Assembly (NCBI GenBank): GCA_019634575.1
Contig: JAHCAY010000001.1
Location: forward strand, 2,170,001-2,234,000
Direction: 5' to 3'
Source: Candidatus Didemnitutus sp.
GTDB lineage: Bacteria; Verrucomicrobiota; Verrucomicrobiia; Opitutales; Opitutaceae
DNA: 64,000 nucleotides
Made by a program: the position numbers and the translations under genes. The number at the start of each line of letters is the position of its first letter. Positions within the stretch are counted from its first letter, which is position 1. Of the stretch, positions 9,550-19,260 are shown piece by piece. The notes under the pieces were generated by a model. The model ran no database searches. It was given only the letters and a program-made list of their open reading frames with translations, and was not told the origin of the DNA.

Positions 9550-10851
9550 TTGCGATTTCTACGCCGCATGCTCCGCTTACCCCGTTCGATCTTCCGCGGC
9601 GCCGCGCTGGCGCTCGCGTTTGCCGGTGCCGTTCTCGCGCTGCGCGCCGCCGCTCCGGTCTTCGATCCGGTCGCTGAAACCGAAAAAATCATGGCGCAGC
9701 TGCCCGCGGAGGCGCGGGCGAAATCCGACGCCTATTTCGAAGGCGGCTACTGGATTCTGCTCTGGGACGTGGTCGTCACGCTCGGCCTCACCGCCCTGCT
9801 CTACCGTCTCGGCGTCTACACGAAACTCCGCACGATAGCCGAGGGCGTCACGAAATCCCGCGTCGTGCACGGTGTCGTATTCCTCGTGCTGCTCGTGCTC
9901 GTCGGCTGGATCGTGAATCTGCCGTGGGACTACTACACGGGCTTCGTCCGCGAACACCACTACGGGCTCTCGAACCTCAGCGCCGGCGGCTGGCTCAAGG
10001 AGCGCGCGACGGCGCTCATCCCCGGACTGATCGTCGCGCTGTTCCTCGGCTCGCTGCTCTACGTCGCGATCCGGCGTTCGCCCGGCCGCTGGTGGATCCG
10101 CGCCGCGATCGCGACGCCGTTCTTCATGGTCTTCCTCTTCGCGCTCGCACCGGTCTTCATCAGCCCGCTGTTCAACAAATACACGCCGCTCACCGACGCG
10201 AAGGTCCGCGACCCGATCCTCTCGATGGCCCGCGCCAACGGCGTGCCGGTGGACAACGTCTATCAGTTCGACGCCTCGAAGCAGTCCAAGCGCATCAGCG
10301 CGAACGTCAGCGGCGCGCTCAACACCATCCGCGTCTCGCTCAACGACAACCTCCTCAACCGCTGCACGCCCGCGCAGGTGCAGGCGGTGATGGGCCACGA
10401 GCTCGGCCACTACGTGCTCAACCACGTCTACGAACTCGTCGTCTATTTCAGCCTGCTCGTCGGCGCCGGCTTCTGGTTCGTGAACTCCGCGTTCTGGTGG
10501 GTGCAGCGCCGCTGGGGCGAAAAATGGGGCGTGCGCGACATCACCGACTACGCCGGCCTGCCGATCATCATGGCGTGTTTCTCGGTGTTCATGCTGTTCG
10601 CCGAACCGGTGAAGAATTCCATCATCCGCTCGAACGAAGTCGAAGCCGACATCTTCGGCCTCAACACCGCGCGCGAGCCCGACGCCTTCGCCCAGACTGC
10701 GCTGCAACTTTCCGAATACCGCAAGCTGCACCCCGGCAAATGGGAAGAAATCCTCTTCTTCGACCACCCCAGCGGCTACAATCGCATCCTCATGTCGATG
10801 CGCTGGAAGGCCGAGCACTTGGGTGAGTCCGCCGCGCCGACCACCAAGTGA
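9550..10851 (+). CDS. M48 family (Ste24/CAAX protease-like) membrane metallopeptidase
   Basis: A 433-residue polytopic zinc peptidase resembling Ste24p. An N-terminal hydrophobic segment is followed by several membrane helices (about 68-90, 105-125, 155-175, 185-205). The catalytic motif HELGH is at 283-287, with the downstream Glu ligand in SNEVEAD. Conserved Ste24 features include FVREHHYGLSN near 132 and PLFNKYTPL near 206. In bacteria such enzymes act in membrane protein quality control. An alternative start is the ATG six codons downstream (9568). The gene converges on msrB, with a strong inverted repeat between them. Confidence 0.85.
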   Translation: MRFLRRMLRLPRSIFRGAALALAFAGAVLALRAAAPVFDPVAETEKIMAQLPAEARAKSDAYFEGGYWILLWDVVVTLGLTALLYRLGVYTKLRTIAEGVTKSRVVHGVVFLVLLVLVGWIVNLPWDYYTGFVREHHYGLSNLSAGGWLKERATALIPGLIVALFLGSLLYVAIRRSPGRWWIRAAIATPFFMVFLFALAPVFISPLFNKYTPLTDAKVRDPILSMARANGVPVDNVYQFDASKQSKRISANVSGALNTIRVSLNDNLLNRCTPAQVQAVMGHELGHYVLNHVYELVVYFSLLVGAGFWFVNSAFWWVQRRWGEKWGVRDITDYAGLPIIMACFSVFMLFAEPVKNSIIRSNEVEADIFGLNTAREPDAFAQTALQLSEYRKLHPGKWEEILFFDHPSGYNRILMSMRWKAEHLGESAAPTTK

Positions 10852-10926
10852 CCCGCGTCGCAAGGTAGCCCGCGACCTCCGGGCGCGGGTTGAACATAGG
10901 CGTGCTCTCCGCTCGCGGGCGCTTCG

Positions 10927-11008
10927 CTGGAGGGCACGGCTACCGCCGCGCCGCGACCATCACGTTAGCTGCGCTTCCGAACGGCGCGGCCGTAGCCGCG
11001 CCCTCCAG
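10927..11008. repeat. Extragenic inverted repeat between convergent genes
   Basis: CTGGAGGGCACGGCTAC (10927-10943) is inverted in GTAGCCGCGCCCTCCAG (10992-11008), 16 of 17 bases matching. The right arm is followed by ATTTTTTAG. It lies between the convergent M48 peptidase and msrB genes. It could act as a terminator for the plus strand and looks like a REP-type element. Confidence 0.65.
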
Positions 11009-11050
11009 ATTTTTTAGGGTGGAGCCGCGACCACTCGCGCGCGTCGCCGC

Positions 11051-11686
11051 TCACTCCTTCGGCTTGGCCGGGCTGTTTTTCACCGCCCACTGGTCATACT
11101 CGGCGCGCGGCATGAATTTCAGCGACGCGCTGTTGATGCAGTAGCGCAAGCCGGTCGGCTTCGGGCCGTCGTCGAACACGTGTCCGAGATGCGAACCGCA
11201 CACGGCACAATGCGTCTCGGTGCGGATCATGCCCCAGCTCGAATCGGTCTCTTCGGCGACGAACGCCTTTTCCAACGGCTGCCAATAACTCGGCCAGCCG
11301 GTGCCGGAGTCGAACTTGTGGCGCGAGTCGAAGAGCGGCGTGTCGCAGCCGACGCAGAAATAGACGCCGTCGGCGTGGTTGTCCCAATACGCGTTGTGAA
11401 ACGGCTGCTCCGTGCCCTGCTGGCGGGCGACGCGATACTGCTCGGAAGTGAGGCGCGCGCGCCACTCGGCGTCCGTGCGTTGCACCTTCGCCTTGCTCAT
11501 GTCGATGACGACCTTCGACGGCAGGCCGCACGCGGATTTCGCGTCGCCCGGCGGGCAGTAGGCGGCTTCGGAGGCGGGAGCGTCGGGTTTCGTGGATTTC
11601 ATGGTCGGAGATTTGGCGGCGAAAACCAGGGAGGCTGCGCCCGCGAGCGCGGCGGCGGCGACAGCGGCGAGGACGGATTTTTTCAT
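11051..11686 (-). CDS. msrB: Peptide-methionine (R)-S-oxide reductase, exported
   Basis: A 211-residue MsrB with a signal peptide (about 1-24), so it probably repairs oxidised methionine outside the cytoplasm. The core is complete. Zinc cysteines are at 111/114 (CVGC) and 160/163 (CAVC). GTGWPSYW follows at 128-135, [12 protein letters not shown] at 164-175, and the catalytic Cys183 in [11 protein letters not shown]. The frame is open far upstream, but the ATG at 11686 opens the signal peptide. An extra N-terminal CPPG...CGLP pair (44-53) lies outside the canonical domain. No msrA partner is in the window. Confidence 0.9.
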   Translation of the reverse strand: MKKSVLAAVAAAALAGAASLVFAAKSPTMKSTKPDAPASEAAYCPPGDAKSACGLPSKVVIDMSKAKVQRTDAEWRARLTSEQYRVARQQGTEQPFHNAYWDNHADGVYFCVGCDTPLFDSRHKFDSGTGWPSYWQPLEKAFVAEETDSSWGMIRTETHCAVCGSHLGHVFDDGPKPTGLRYCINSASLKFMPRAEYDQWAVKNSPAKPKE

Positions 11687-11766
11687 CGGCGGAGGGAGGC
11701 TAGTCAGGGACGGGTGGGAAGCAAACGCGGCGGAGGCCGCTCTCGTGGGAGCGGACACGCCGCCGT

Positions 11767-13050
11767 TTATTCCACGCGGCTGCGAATCTTCCCGTCCGCG
11801 AACTCCGTCACGATCGGCTGGCCCGCCTGCGTCGCCTTCGCCCGCGAGATCGGCCGCCCGGCCTCGTCGCGCACGAGCGCGAAGCCACGTTTCAACACCG
11901 ACTGCGGGCTGGCCGATTCCAACCGCTTCCACAGCGCCAGCAAGCGGTGCGATTCGAGCTGCACGCGCCGCTCCGGCGAAGCCGCCGCAAGGCGCGCGCG
12001 CGCGTGCGTGAGCTGCTCGCGCCGCTCCTGCGTCGCGTGGCGCAGGGCCGCGCCGAGACGGTTGCCGAGGTCGTCGATCCGCAACTGCCGCTGCTCGATC
12101 ACCGTCGTCGGGGAGAGCAGGCGCAACCGGCTGCGCGCATGGTCGAGGTGCTGGCGCGCGCGTTCCAGGCGCATCGCCGCGATGTCCTCGATCGCACCGC
12201 CGGCGTTGAGCATGCGTTCGACGCACGACAGGTGGCGGCTCGAGATCAGTTCCGCCGCCGCGCTCGGCGTCTCCGCGCGCACGTCGGCCGCGAAATCGCA
12301 GAGCGTGTAGTCGATCTCGTGGCCCACCGCCGAGATGATCGGCACCGGCGACGCCGCCACGGCGCGCACGAGCGGTTCCTCGTTGAAGGCCCAGAGGTCC
12401 TCGATGCTGCCGCCGCCGCGTCCGATGACGAGCAGGTCGAAAATCCCCAGCTCCGCCGCCGCGCGCAACTGCTCAGCCATCTCGGCCGCTGCGCCCGCGC
12501 CCTGCACCTTTGCCGGCAAAATCACGAGCCGCCCGACCCATTCGCGCCGGCGCAGGATGCGGATGAAATCCGCCACCGCCGCGCCCGTCGGCGACGTGAT
12601 GAAACCCACGCACGCCGCCGCCGTGGGCAGCGCACGTTTCTTTTCCGGAGCGAAAAGCCCCTCGTCCGCCAGCTTGCGTTTCAGTTTTTCGAACTCCTGC
12701 TGGAGCCGCCCGACGCCGTGGTCGACCACGGCGCGCACGATGAGCTGGTATTGACCGCGCGCCTCGTAGACGTCGATTTCGCCGTAGACGAGCACCTGCA
12801 AACCGTCGCGCAACGCGACCGACTGCCGCGCAGCGTCGCCGCGGAACAGCACGCAGCTCAGCTGCGCCGTGGCATCTTTGAGCGAAAAATACACGTGCCC
12901 GCTCGCCTGCGCGCGGAGATTCGAGATCTCGCCGCGCACCCAACCCGCCGGCAGGCCGCCCTTGAGCAGCTCGCGCACGCGCCGCGTGAACTCCGCGACC
13001 GATTGCACGCGGCCGGCCTCGTCGTTCAGGGCCAGTTCGTCCGGTTTCAC
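11767..13050 (-). CDS. xseA: Exodeoxyribonuclease VII large subunit
   Basis: A 427-residue XseA, the large subunit of the exonuclease VII single-strand nuclease. An N-terminal OB-fold (about 15-110, with [11 protein letters not shown] and GHVYFSLKD) is followed by the catalytic domain with [31 protein letters not shown] and [27 protein letters not shown] split over its core. The C-terminus is coiled-coil and Arg-rich. The start is set to GTG 13050: it overlaps the stop of the upstream gene as GTGA, implying translational coupling. The extra 50 codons to 13200 would lie inside that gene. The small subunit xseB is not in the window. Confidence 0.9.
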   Translation of the reverse strand: MKPDELALNDEAGRVQSVAEFTRRVRELLKGGLPAGWVRGEISNLRAQASGHVYFSLKDATAQLSCVLFRGDAARQSVALRDGLQVLVYGEIDVYEARGQYQLIVRAVVDHGVGRLQQEFEKLKRKLADEGLFAPEKKRALPTAAACVGFITSPTGAAVADFIRILRRREWVGRLVILPAKVQGAGAAAEMAEQLRAAAELGIFDLLVIGRGGGSIEDLWAFNEEPLVRAVAASPVPIISAVGHEIDYTLCDFAADVRAETPSAAAELISSRHLSCVERMLNAGGAIEDIAAMRLERARQHLDHARSRLRLLSPTTVIEQRQLRIDDLGNRLGAALRHATQERREQLTHARARLAAASPERRVQLESHRLLALWKRLESASPQSVLKRGFALVRDEAGRPISRAKATQAGQPIVTEFADGKIRSRVE

Positions 13051-13730
13051 GCCGCCTTTTTGCGCCGCTCGTAGTGCTTGCGCACGAGATGCGTCGCGGT
13101 CAGCAGCGCCACCAGCGCGCAAAGCGAGATCAACGCGACCTTGCCCCGACCGTGCAACAAGGCGTCCCCGAAAAGCAGAAACGCGACGTTCAACGGCCAC
13201 GAAATGATCGCGGAGATGACGAAGTATTTTCCGAACGGCACCTCCGCCAGACCCGCGAGGTAGTTCTGCACGAAAAACGGCACGCCCGGCGTCACGCGCA
13301 GCAGGATCACCAGATCGGTCGCGTCGCCGGCCTCGACTTCGGGAAGCTTGTAGCCGAGCCGCGTGACGAGTTTGCCGAGCACCGGCCGAAGCGCGCGGCG
13401 CGCGAGGGCGTAGGAAAGGCAGAAGTTCACGGTCACCGCCGCCAACGACAGCAGCACCGTGCCGACGGTGCCGAACTGCGATCCATAGAGCGGCACGGCG
13501 GGCAGCGAAAACGCCAGCATCGGCACGCCCGCGAGCGGCAGCAGCGCCATGCCGACGAAGAACGCCACCGGCCCCGCGGAGCGCAGCAACTCGAGCCCGC
13601 GGTCGATCAGGCCCTTCACGTCAACGCCGCGTAAAACCAGCAGCGCCACCACGCCGAGCACGGCGACGCCGGCGCCGAGCTTGAAAAGCAACGCGCGATT
13701 CTTCGGAGCGGGAGCGGTCGGTTCGGCCAT
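13047..13730 (-). CDS. TVP38/TMEM64 (SNARE-associated, DedA-like) membrane protein
   Basis: A 227-residue multi-spanning protein of the TVP38/TMEM64 family. An N-terminal helix (about 15-33) is followed by the conserved region with [19 protein letters not shown], then [17 protein letters not shown] near 145 and later helices. Relatives include DedA-type transporters implicated in lipid handling; the function here is not known. The ATG at 13730 is used; the longer frame to 13841 would run into the start of the divergent glycosyltransferase gene. It is coupled to xseA by a 4-base overlap. The C-terminus is Lys/Arg rich (KHYERRKK). Confidence 0.8.
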   Translation of the reverse strand: MAEPTAPAPKNRALLFKLGAGVAVLGVVALLVLRGVDVKGLIDRGLELLRSAGPVAFFVGMALLPLAGVPMLAFSLPAVPLYGSQFGTVGTVLLSLAAVTVNFCLSYALARRALRPVLGKLVTRLGYKLPEVEAGDATDLVILLRVTPGVPFFVQNYLAGLAEVPFGKYFVISAIISWPLNVAFLLFGDALLHGRGKVALISLCALVALLTATHLVRKHYERRKKAA

Positions 13731-13827
13731 CGTTCCACGATGCGCGGGCCGCTTCCGCGCCGTCAAGGCCGGAGCCTTCTTTGCTCTTCCCTCGCCGCGC
13801 GCGTCCTCTAGGTTGCCGCGCGCCGCC

Positions 13828-14520
13828 ATGAAGTTGTCCATCGTGATCCCCTGCTACAACGAGCGTCACACGATCCGTTCGATCGTCGAGGCCGTGCGCG
13901 CCGCTCCGGTGCGCGACAAAGAGATCATCGTCGTCGACGATTGTTCGACCGACGGCACGCGCGAGATCCTCCGCGCCGAGATCGAGCCGCTGGTGAGCAA
14001 GGTGATCTACCACCCCGTCAACGCCGGCAAGGGTGCCGCGCTGCGCACGGGCTTTGGCGCCGCGACCGGCGACGCCGTCATAGTGCAGGACGCCGATCTC
14101 GAATACGACCCGCAGGAATACCCGCGCCTGCTCAAGCCCATCGCCGAGGGCAAGGCCGACGTCGTGTTCGGCTCGCGCTTCATGGGCGCCGAGGCGCACC
14201 GCGTGGTCTATTTCTGGCACATGGTGGGCAACCGCTTCCTCACCCTGCTCTCGAACATGTGCACGAACATCAACCTCACGGACATGGAGACCTGCTACAA
14301 GGTGTTCCGCCGCGAGGTGCTGCAGAAGATCACGATCGAGGAAAACCGTTTCGGCTTCGAGCCCGAGATCACCGCCAAGGTCGCCGGCCTCGAAGGCTGC
14401 CGCATCTACGAGGTCGGCATCAGCTACTACGGCCGCACCTACGCCGAGGGAAAGAAGATCGGCTGGCGCGACGGCTTCCGCGCGATCTACGCCATCGCGA
14501 AATACAACCTCCTTCGCTGA
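13828..14520 (+). CDS. Family 2 glycosyltransferase (polyprenyl-phosphate sugar transferase type)
   Basis: A 230-residue GT2 enzyme of the dolichol-phosphate mannosyltransferase type. It has a Rossmann start [21 protein letters not shown] at 36-45, [12 protein letters not shown], and a metal-binding DAD at 88-90 ([10 protein letters not shown]). The acceptor-loop motif GSRFMGAE and the [10 protein letters not shown] segment fit family members that charge undecaprenyl phosphate with a sugar for membrane GT-C enzymes. No C-terminal membrane helices are present. The stop (TGA) is followed immediately by the ATG of a GT-C-like membrane protein, so the two are probably a donor-synthase/transferase pair. 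The donor sugar is unknown. Confidence 0.85.
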   Translation: MKLSIVIPCYNERHTIRSIVEAVRAAPVRDKEIIVVDDCSTDGTREILRAEIEPLVSKVIYHPVNAGKGAALRTGFGAATGDAVIVQDADLEYDPQEYPRLLKPIAEGKADVVFGSRFMGAEAHRVVYFWHMVGNRFLTLLSNMCTNINLTDMETCYKVFRREVLQKITIEENRFGFEPEITAKVAGLEGCRIYEVGISYYGRTYAEGKKIGWRDGFRAIYAIAKYNLLR

Positions 14521-16560
14521 ATGCGCCCGGTCGCGCCCGTGCCGTCGACCCGCACCTGGCTGCTCGTCGCCGCCGCACTCGCTCTCTACTACGTGATGGC
14601 CGTCAGCGCGTCGCCGCGCCTCGGCGTCACCGCCGACGAGGTCGTCCACCTGACCGGCGGCTACACCTACTGGAAGTTCAACGACTACCGCCTCCACCCG
14701 GAGAACGGCACGCTGCCCATGCGCGTCTCCGCCCTGCCGCTGCTCGCGATGGACCTGAAGTTCCCGCCGCTCGAGGGCAACCCCGACTGGCTGCGCTCGC
14801 AGGTCAACACCCTCGGCGACCGATTCTTCTTCGGCCTGGGCAATCCGCTCGACCGCATGCTGCTCGCGGGCCGGGCGATGACCGCCTTCTTCGGCGTGTT
14901 CACCGTGTGGCTGACGTGGCGCTGGGCGCGCGGCCTCTTCGGCGCCACCGCTGGCTGGATCGCGCTCGCGCTCGCCGTGTTCTGCCCGGCGCTGCTCGCC
15001 CACGGCGGCCTCATCACGTCCGACATGGCCGCGACCGCCTGCATGCTCGGCGCACTCACGCTCGCGTGGCGGTTGCTGCACCGCGTCACCGCCGCGCGCC
15101 TCGCCGGCACCACGCTCGCCTGCGGGCTGACGTTCCTGTCCAAAATGTCCGGCGTGCTCATCGTGCCGCTGCTCGGCGCGCTCTGGGCCGTCCGCGTGTG
15201 GCGCGGCGCGCCCTTCGTCCTCCAGCTAGGACCGGCGCGCTGGGTGCGCGGCCGGCTGCGCATCGCCGCGGCCTCCCTCGCCGTGCTGGCCGCCGTCGGC
15301 GCCGGCAGCCTCGTCGTGCTCTGGGCGGGCTACGGCTTCCGCTTCGACGGCTTCAACCGCGCGCGCTCGACCGCGGAGAGCTATTACTTTTCCTGGGACG
15401 TCATCCTGGACAAGGCACCGGTGCCGCGCGCGGCCGACACCTCGCTCGACCGCCTGCTGCACTCGCAGCGGCCGGTCGAGGAAACCGGCATGACCCACCT
15501 GCTGGGCTGGATGCGTGAACACCGCGTGCTGCCCGAGGCGTATCTTTTCGGCTTCGCCCACACCTACAAGTTCGCCCGCTACCGCCCGGCCTTCTTCCTC
15601 GGCGAATACCGCACGACGGGCTGGCGGACGTTCTTCCCCGTGGCGTTCGTGCTGAAGACCCCGCTGCCCGCCCTGCTGCTCGGCGTCGCGGGCTTCGCTG
15701 CGCTGCTGCTGCCGCGTGCGCACCGCGCACCGGGCGTCCGCTGCGCCTGGCTCTACCGCGCAGCCCCGCTGGCGGTGTTCTTCGTCGTCTACTGGACCAT
15801 GGCGATCCGGATGAACCTCAACATCGGCCACCGCCACATTCTGCCGACGTATCCGGTCTTCTACGTCCTCGCATCCGCCGCCGCCTGCTGGCTCGCCGCC
15901 GGTCCGCGCCGCCTGATCGCCGCCGCGCTCGCGCTCGCCGTCGCCGCGGACGCCGCCGACTCGGTCGCCGTGCGCCCGTTCTACCTCTCGTATTTCCAGC
16001 CGCTCACCGGCGGCGTCGACCGCGGCTACCGCTACCTCGTCGACAGCTCCTACGACTGGGGCCAGGGACTGCCCGACCTCGCCGCCTGGCTCGACCGCCG
16101 GCGCGCCCGCGGCGACACGTCGCCGGTCTTCCTCACCTACTTCGGCGCCGATTCGCCCCGCGCCCGCCGGCTCGACGTCATCCGCTTCGGCGACGAGTGG
16201 AACGACCGCGGCCCGCGCACCTTCCCCGCGCCGGTGCGCGGCGGCTGGTTCGTCATCGGTGCGACGCACTTCCAACGCGCCTATCTGCCGACGCGCGGAC
16301 CGTGGGGCGAGCGGCAGGAACAAGTTTACAAGGACCTGCTCCAACGCGCCGCCCGCGCCGCCGCGGAGAAATCGCCGCGCCCGCCCGCCGAGCAGGAGCG
16401 CGTCGTGCAGGACCTCATGGATCTCGAGTTGATGCAGTTCGGCCGGCTCTGCCACGCGCTGCGCGACCGCGCGCCGCTCGAAGTCGTCGGCGGCTCGCTG
16501 CTCGTCTTCCGGCTCTCCGACGCCGAGGTGCAGGCCGCGCTCTACGGCCCGCCGCGCTGA
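14521..16560 (+). CDS. GT39/ArnT-like membrane glycosyltransferase (GT-C fold)
   Basis: A 679-residue polytopic protein with an acidic pair in the first external loop (TADEVVHL, D39-E40), typical of protein mannosyltransferase/ArnT-type enzymes that use polyprenyl-phosphate sugars. About ten hydrophobic helices follow, then a large soluble C-terminal domain from about residue 490. The landmarks NIGHRHILPTYP and YRYLVDSSYDWGQ are shared with the product at 19261, so the two are paralogues. It directly abuts the upstream GT2 gene. The acceptor (protein, lipid or polysaccharide) cannot be read from sequence. Confidence 0.75.
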   Translation: MRPVAPVPSTRTWLLVAAALALYYVMAVSASPRLGVTADEVVHLTGGYTYWKFNDYRLHPENGTLPMRVSALPLLAMDLKFPPLEGNPDWLRSQVNTLGDRFFFGLGNPLDRMLLAGRAMTAFFGVFTVWLTWRWARGLFGATAGWIALALAVFCPALLAHGGLITSDMAATACMLGALTLAWRLLHRVTAARLAGTTLACGLTFLSKMSGVLIVPLLGALWAVRVWRGAPFVLQLGPARWVRGRLRIAAASLAVLAAVGAGSLVVLWAGYGFRFDGFNRARSTAESYYFSWDVILDKAPVPRAADTSLDRLLHSQRPVEETGMTHLLGWMREHRVLPEAYLFGFAHTYKFARYRPAFFLGEYRTTGWRTFFPVAFVLKTPLPALLLGVAGFAALLLPRAHRAPGVRCAWLYRAAPLAVFFVVYWTMAIRMNLNIGHRHILPTYPVFYVLASAAACWLAAGPRRLIAAALALAVAADAADSVAVRPFYLSYFQPLTGGVDRGYRYLVDSSYDWGQGLPDLAAWLDRRRARGDTSPVFLTYFGADSPRARRLDVIRFGDEWNDRGPRTFPAPVRGGWFVIGATHFQRAYLPTRGPWGERQEQVYKDLLQRAARAAAEKSPRPPAEQERVVQDLMDLELMQFGRLCHALRDRAPLEVVGGSLLVFRLSDAEVQAALYGPPR

Positions 16561-16637
16561 GCTGCTAACCGCCGGTAAATCCGTCCCGGGCCCGCGCGAC
16601 CGCCCAAATCGGACTTCCCCCGCCGCGCCGCGCCCGC

Positions 16638-18317
16638 TTGAGTCGGCGCATGTCCGCCGCCTGGGCCCTGCTGCGCGATGTCGCGCTGTTCCTCTTCGCC
16701 GTCGGCGGACTGGCGGCCCCCTGGCTGCGCGCCGTGCGCCGCTGGCCCGAGGCGGAGCGCCTCCCGCTCGCGCTCGCCGCGGCGCTGCTCACCGGCTACG
16801 GCGCAGCCTTCGCGGTCTACCTCAGCGGCGTCGACTGGCGCTGGTTCTGGCTCGCGCCGCTCGCGGCTCTCGGTTTCTCCCGCCGCACCGACTGGAACCT
16901 CCCGTCCATCCATCGCGCGCTCCTCGCCTACGCCGCCGTCGCCGTGGCGTGCCTCGGCTGGCAGGCGACCGTCTCGGTCTACAGCGGCGCGGCCTGGCAG
17001 GTCGACTGGTGGGAACACTACGACCGCGCGCAGTTCTTCCTCGCCCGCTGGCCGCGCGACACGCTGTTCGCCACGGTCTACCCGCTCCCGGCGCGACCGC
17101 CGCTCGTGAACCTCTGGGCGGCCGCGCTGCTGGGCGGCAGCGGCGGCGCGTATTTCAACTACCAGGTTTTTCTCACGCTGCTGAGCACGCTGGTCGTCTT
17201 TCCGCTCTGGGCGCTCGCCCGTCGCCTCGGCGCGACCGGCCCGCGCTGGCTCGTGCCGGCGCTGCTCGCATCGCCGCTGCTGGTGCAGAACGCCACCTTC
17301 CCGTGGACCAAGCTCGTCGCCGCGTTCTTCGTCCTCGTCGCCTGGCTGCAACTCACCGCGCGCGACGACCCCGGCGGCCGGCTCACCGCCGCTGCCCTCG
17401 CGCTCGCCGGCGGCATGCTCGCGCACTACTCGGCCAGCCCGTGGATCGTCGCGCTCGGTCTGGCGTGGCTCGGCACGCGGCCGCCCGGCGCGCCGGCGCG
17501 CCAGCTTCCGCTCGCGTTCGCCGGGGCCGCGCTCGTCCTGTTCTCCTGGCTCGGCTGGTCGCTCGCCACCTACGGTGCGGCCACGACCTTCACCCAGAAC
17601 ACGACGCTCGCGCTCGCCCCGGCGCTGCCGCCCGCGCAGCGGCTGGCCGTCGCCGCCACCAATCTCGCGCACACGGTCGCACCGTTCTCCTTCGGCCCGG
17701 TCGAGCCGTGGCTCGTCGCCCAGGCCAGCGCTCTCGGCCGCGCACGCGACTTCTGGTTCATCCTCTACCAGACGCGAGCCGTGGGGATGTGCGGCCTCGG
17801 CGGCGCGGTCGTGCTGGCGTGGCTCGCCTCGCGGCGCCGCGAGGCGCCCACGCGACGCTTCGCGTGGATCGCCATCCCCGTCGCGGTCGTGCTCGGCACC
17901 GCCGTGCACACGCAGCCCGACGCCTTCGGCCTCGCGCACATCGCCCTGCAGCCACTTGCGCTCCTCGGCCTGGCGTGGATCGCCGGCTCCGTCGCGACGC
18001 TCCCGCGCTGGCTGCGGACGCTGTGGGCCGCCGGGCTCGCTTTCGATTTTGCCGCCGGCATCGCGCTGCATTTCGGCGTCCAGTCCGGCTGGCTCGACCG
18101 CGCGCTGCGCGGCCCGCTCGCGCCCGAGGTGCTCTGGAGCGCCTACACCCGCGCCGCGCAGGTGAGCTGGCACGACAAGCAGGCGCTGCACCTCACGTTC
18201 CTCTCCGATCTCGGCGCGCCGCCGCTCGCCGCCGCTCTGCTCGCCGCCGCCGCGGCCCTCGCCCTCCTTCATTGGCGCCGGGAAATGACTTTCCCCGCGC
18301 CGTCCCCCACTGCTTAA
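16638..18317 (+). CDS. Polytopic membrane protein, probable GT-C glycosyltransferase
   Basis: A 559-residue protein made almost entirely of hydrophobic helices, with acidic and aromatic residues in a first periplasmic loop (WQVDWWEHYDRAQFF, about 110-124). This resembles the D/E-containing catalytic loop of GT39-like enzymes. No precise family can be named. It is followed 7 bases later by a GT2 gene and then by another GT39-like gene, so it is part of a glycosylation operon. The start at 16638 or the ATG at 16650 are both possible. Confidence 0.6.
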   Translation: MSRRMSAAWALLRDVALFLFAVGGLAAPWLRAVRRWPEAERLPLALAAALLTGYGAAFAVYLSGVDWRWFWLAPLAALGFSRRTDWNLPSIHRALLAYAAVAVACLGWQATVSVYSGAAWQVDWWEHYDRAQFFLARWPRDTLFATVYPLPARPPLVNLWAAALLGGSGGAYFNYQVFLTLLSTLVVFPLWALARRLGATGPRWLVPALLASPLLVQNATFPWTKLVAAFFVLVAWLQLTARDDPGGRLTAAALALAGGMLAHYSASPWIVALGLAWLGTRPPGAPARQLPLAFAGAALVLFSWLGWSLATYGAATTFTQNTTLALAPALPPAQRLAVAATNLAHTVAPFSFGPVEPWLVAQASALGRARDFWFILYQTRAVGMCGLGGAVVLAWLASRRREAPTRRFAWIAIPVAVVLGTAVHTQPDAFGLAHIALQPLALLGLAWIAGSVATLPRWLRTLWAAGLAFDFAAGIALHFGVQSGWLDRALRGPLAPEVLWSAYTRAAQVSWHDKQALHLTFLSDLGAPPLAAALLAAAAALALLHWRREMTFPAPSPTA

Positions 18318-18324
18318 TCCCGCC

Positions 18325-19257
18325 ATGCTCCCCGCCGTCACGCTCGTGATGCCCGTCTTCAACGAGGAGAAAGTGCTCCCGGCGCTCTTCGCGCGCCTCG
18401 CCGCCCTCTTCGACGCCAACCCGGGCTGCGCCTGGCACGCCGTGCTGGTGAACGACGGCAGCCGCGACGCCTCCGCCGATCTCATCCGCGCCCAGGCCGC
18501 GCGCGACGCGCGCTTCGAGCTGCTCGAGTTATCGCGCAACTTCGGCTTCCAGGCCGCCCTCGCCGCCGGGCTCGCCCACGCGCGCGGCGATGCGATCGTG
18601 ACGATGGACGCCGACCTACAGGACCCGCCTGAGCTGATCGCCGAGCTCGTCGCGGCCTGGCAGGGCGGCGCCGATGTCGTGCGCGCCACGCGCCGGAGCC
18701 GGCAGGAACGCGGCCTGCGCCGCGTGGGCATGAATCTCTTCCACGCGTTCTTCGACCGCATCAGCGACTTCCCGATCGAGCCAAACTCCGGCACGTTCGG
18801 CCTGCTCAGCCGCGCCGCGGTCGACGCGCTCAACCAGCTGCCCGAGCGTCACCGCTTCTTCCCTGGCCTGCGCGCGTGGGTCGGCTTCCGCACGGCGGAG
18901 GTCCTCTACGACCGCCACGAGCGCGCCGCCGGCGTGCCGCAGCAGACGTTCGGCCGCCTCCTGCACTACGCCTTCGACGGCGTGTTCAGCTTCTCCTACC
19001 TGCCGCTCCGCCTCCTGACCTACGCCGGCCTCGCGATCGGCGGCTGCGGTTTCGCGCTCGGCCTCTACTTCGTGATCAAGCGCCTGCTCGGCATCGAGTC
19101 CGCGCAGACCGGCTTCACCACGCTCGTCACGCTGGTGCTCTTCCTCGGCGGCGTGCAGCTCGTCGGCATCGGCGTGCTCGGCGAATACCTCGCGCGGGTC
19201 TACGACGAGGTGAAACAGCGGCCGCTCTTCCTCGTGCGCCGGCCGCCGGCGCGCTGA
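18325..19257 (+). CDS. GT2 glycosyltransferase with C-terminal membrane anchor (GtrB/ArnC type)
   Basis: A 310-residue polyprenyl-phosphate glycosyltransferase. The GT2 domain starts with VTLVMPVFNEEKVLP, has VNDGSRDASADL at 42-53, NFGFQAALAAGL, and the DAD motif at 95-97 (TMDADLQDPPE). Two C-terminal membrane helices (about 230-250 and 268-288, with GVQLVGIGVLGEYLARVYDEV) are the hallmark of the GtrB/ArnC group, which make undecaprenyl-phosphate sugars. It ends 3 bases before the next ATG, so it very likely supplies the donor for the GT39-like protein at 19261. Confidence 0.88.
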   Translation: MLPAVTLVMPVFNEEKVLPALFARLAALFDANPGCAWHAVLVNDGSRDASADLIRAQAARDARFELLELSRNFGFQAALAAGLAHARGDAIVTMDADLQDPPELIAELVAAWQGGADVVRATRRSRQERGLRRVGMNLFHAFFDRISDFPIEPNSGTFGLLSRAAVDALNQLPERHRFFPGLRAWVGFRTAEVLYDRHERAAGVPQQTFGRLLHYAFDGVFSFSYLPLRLLTYAGLAIGGCGFALGLYFVIKRLLGIESAQTGFTTLVTLVLFLGGVQLVGIGVLGEYLARVYDEVKQRPLFLVRRPPAR

Positions 19258-19260
19258 ACG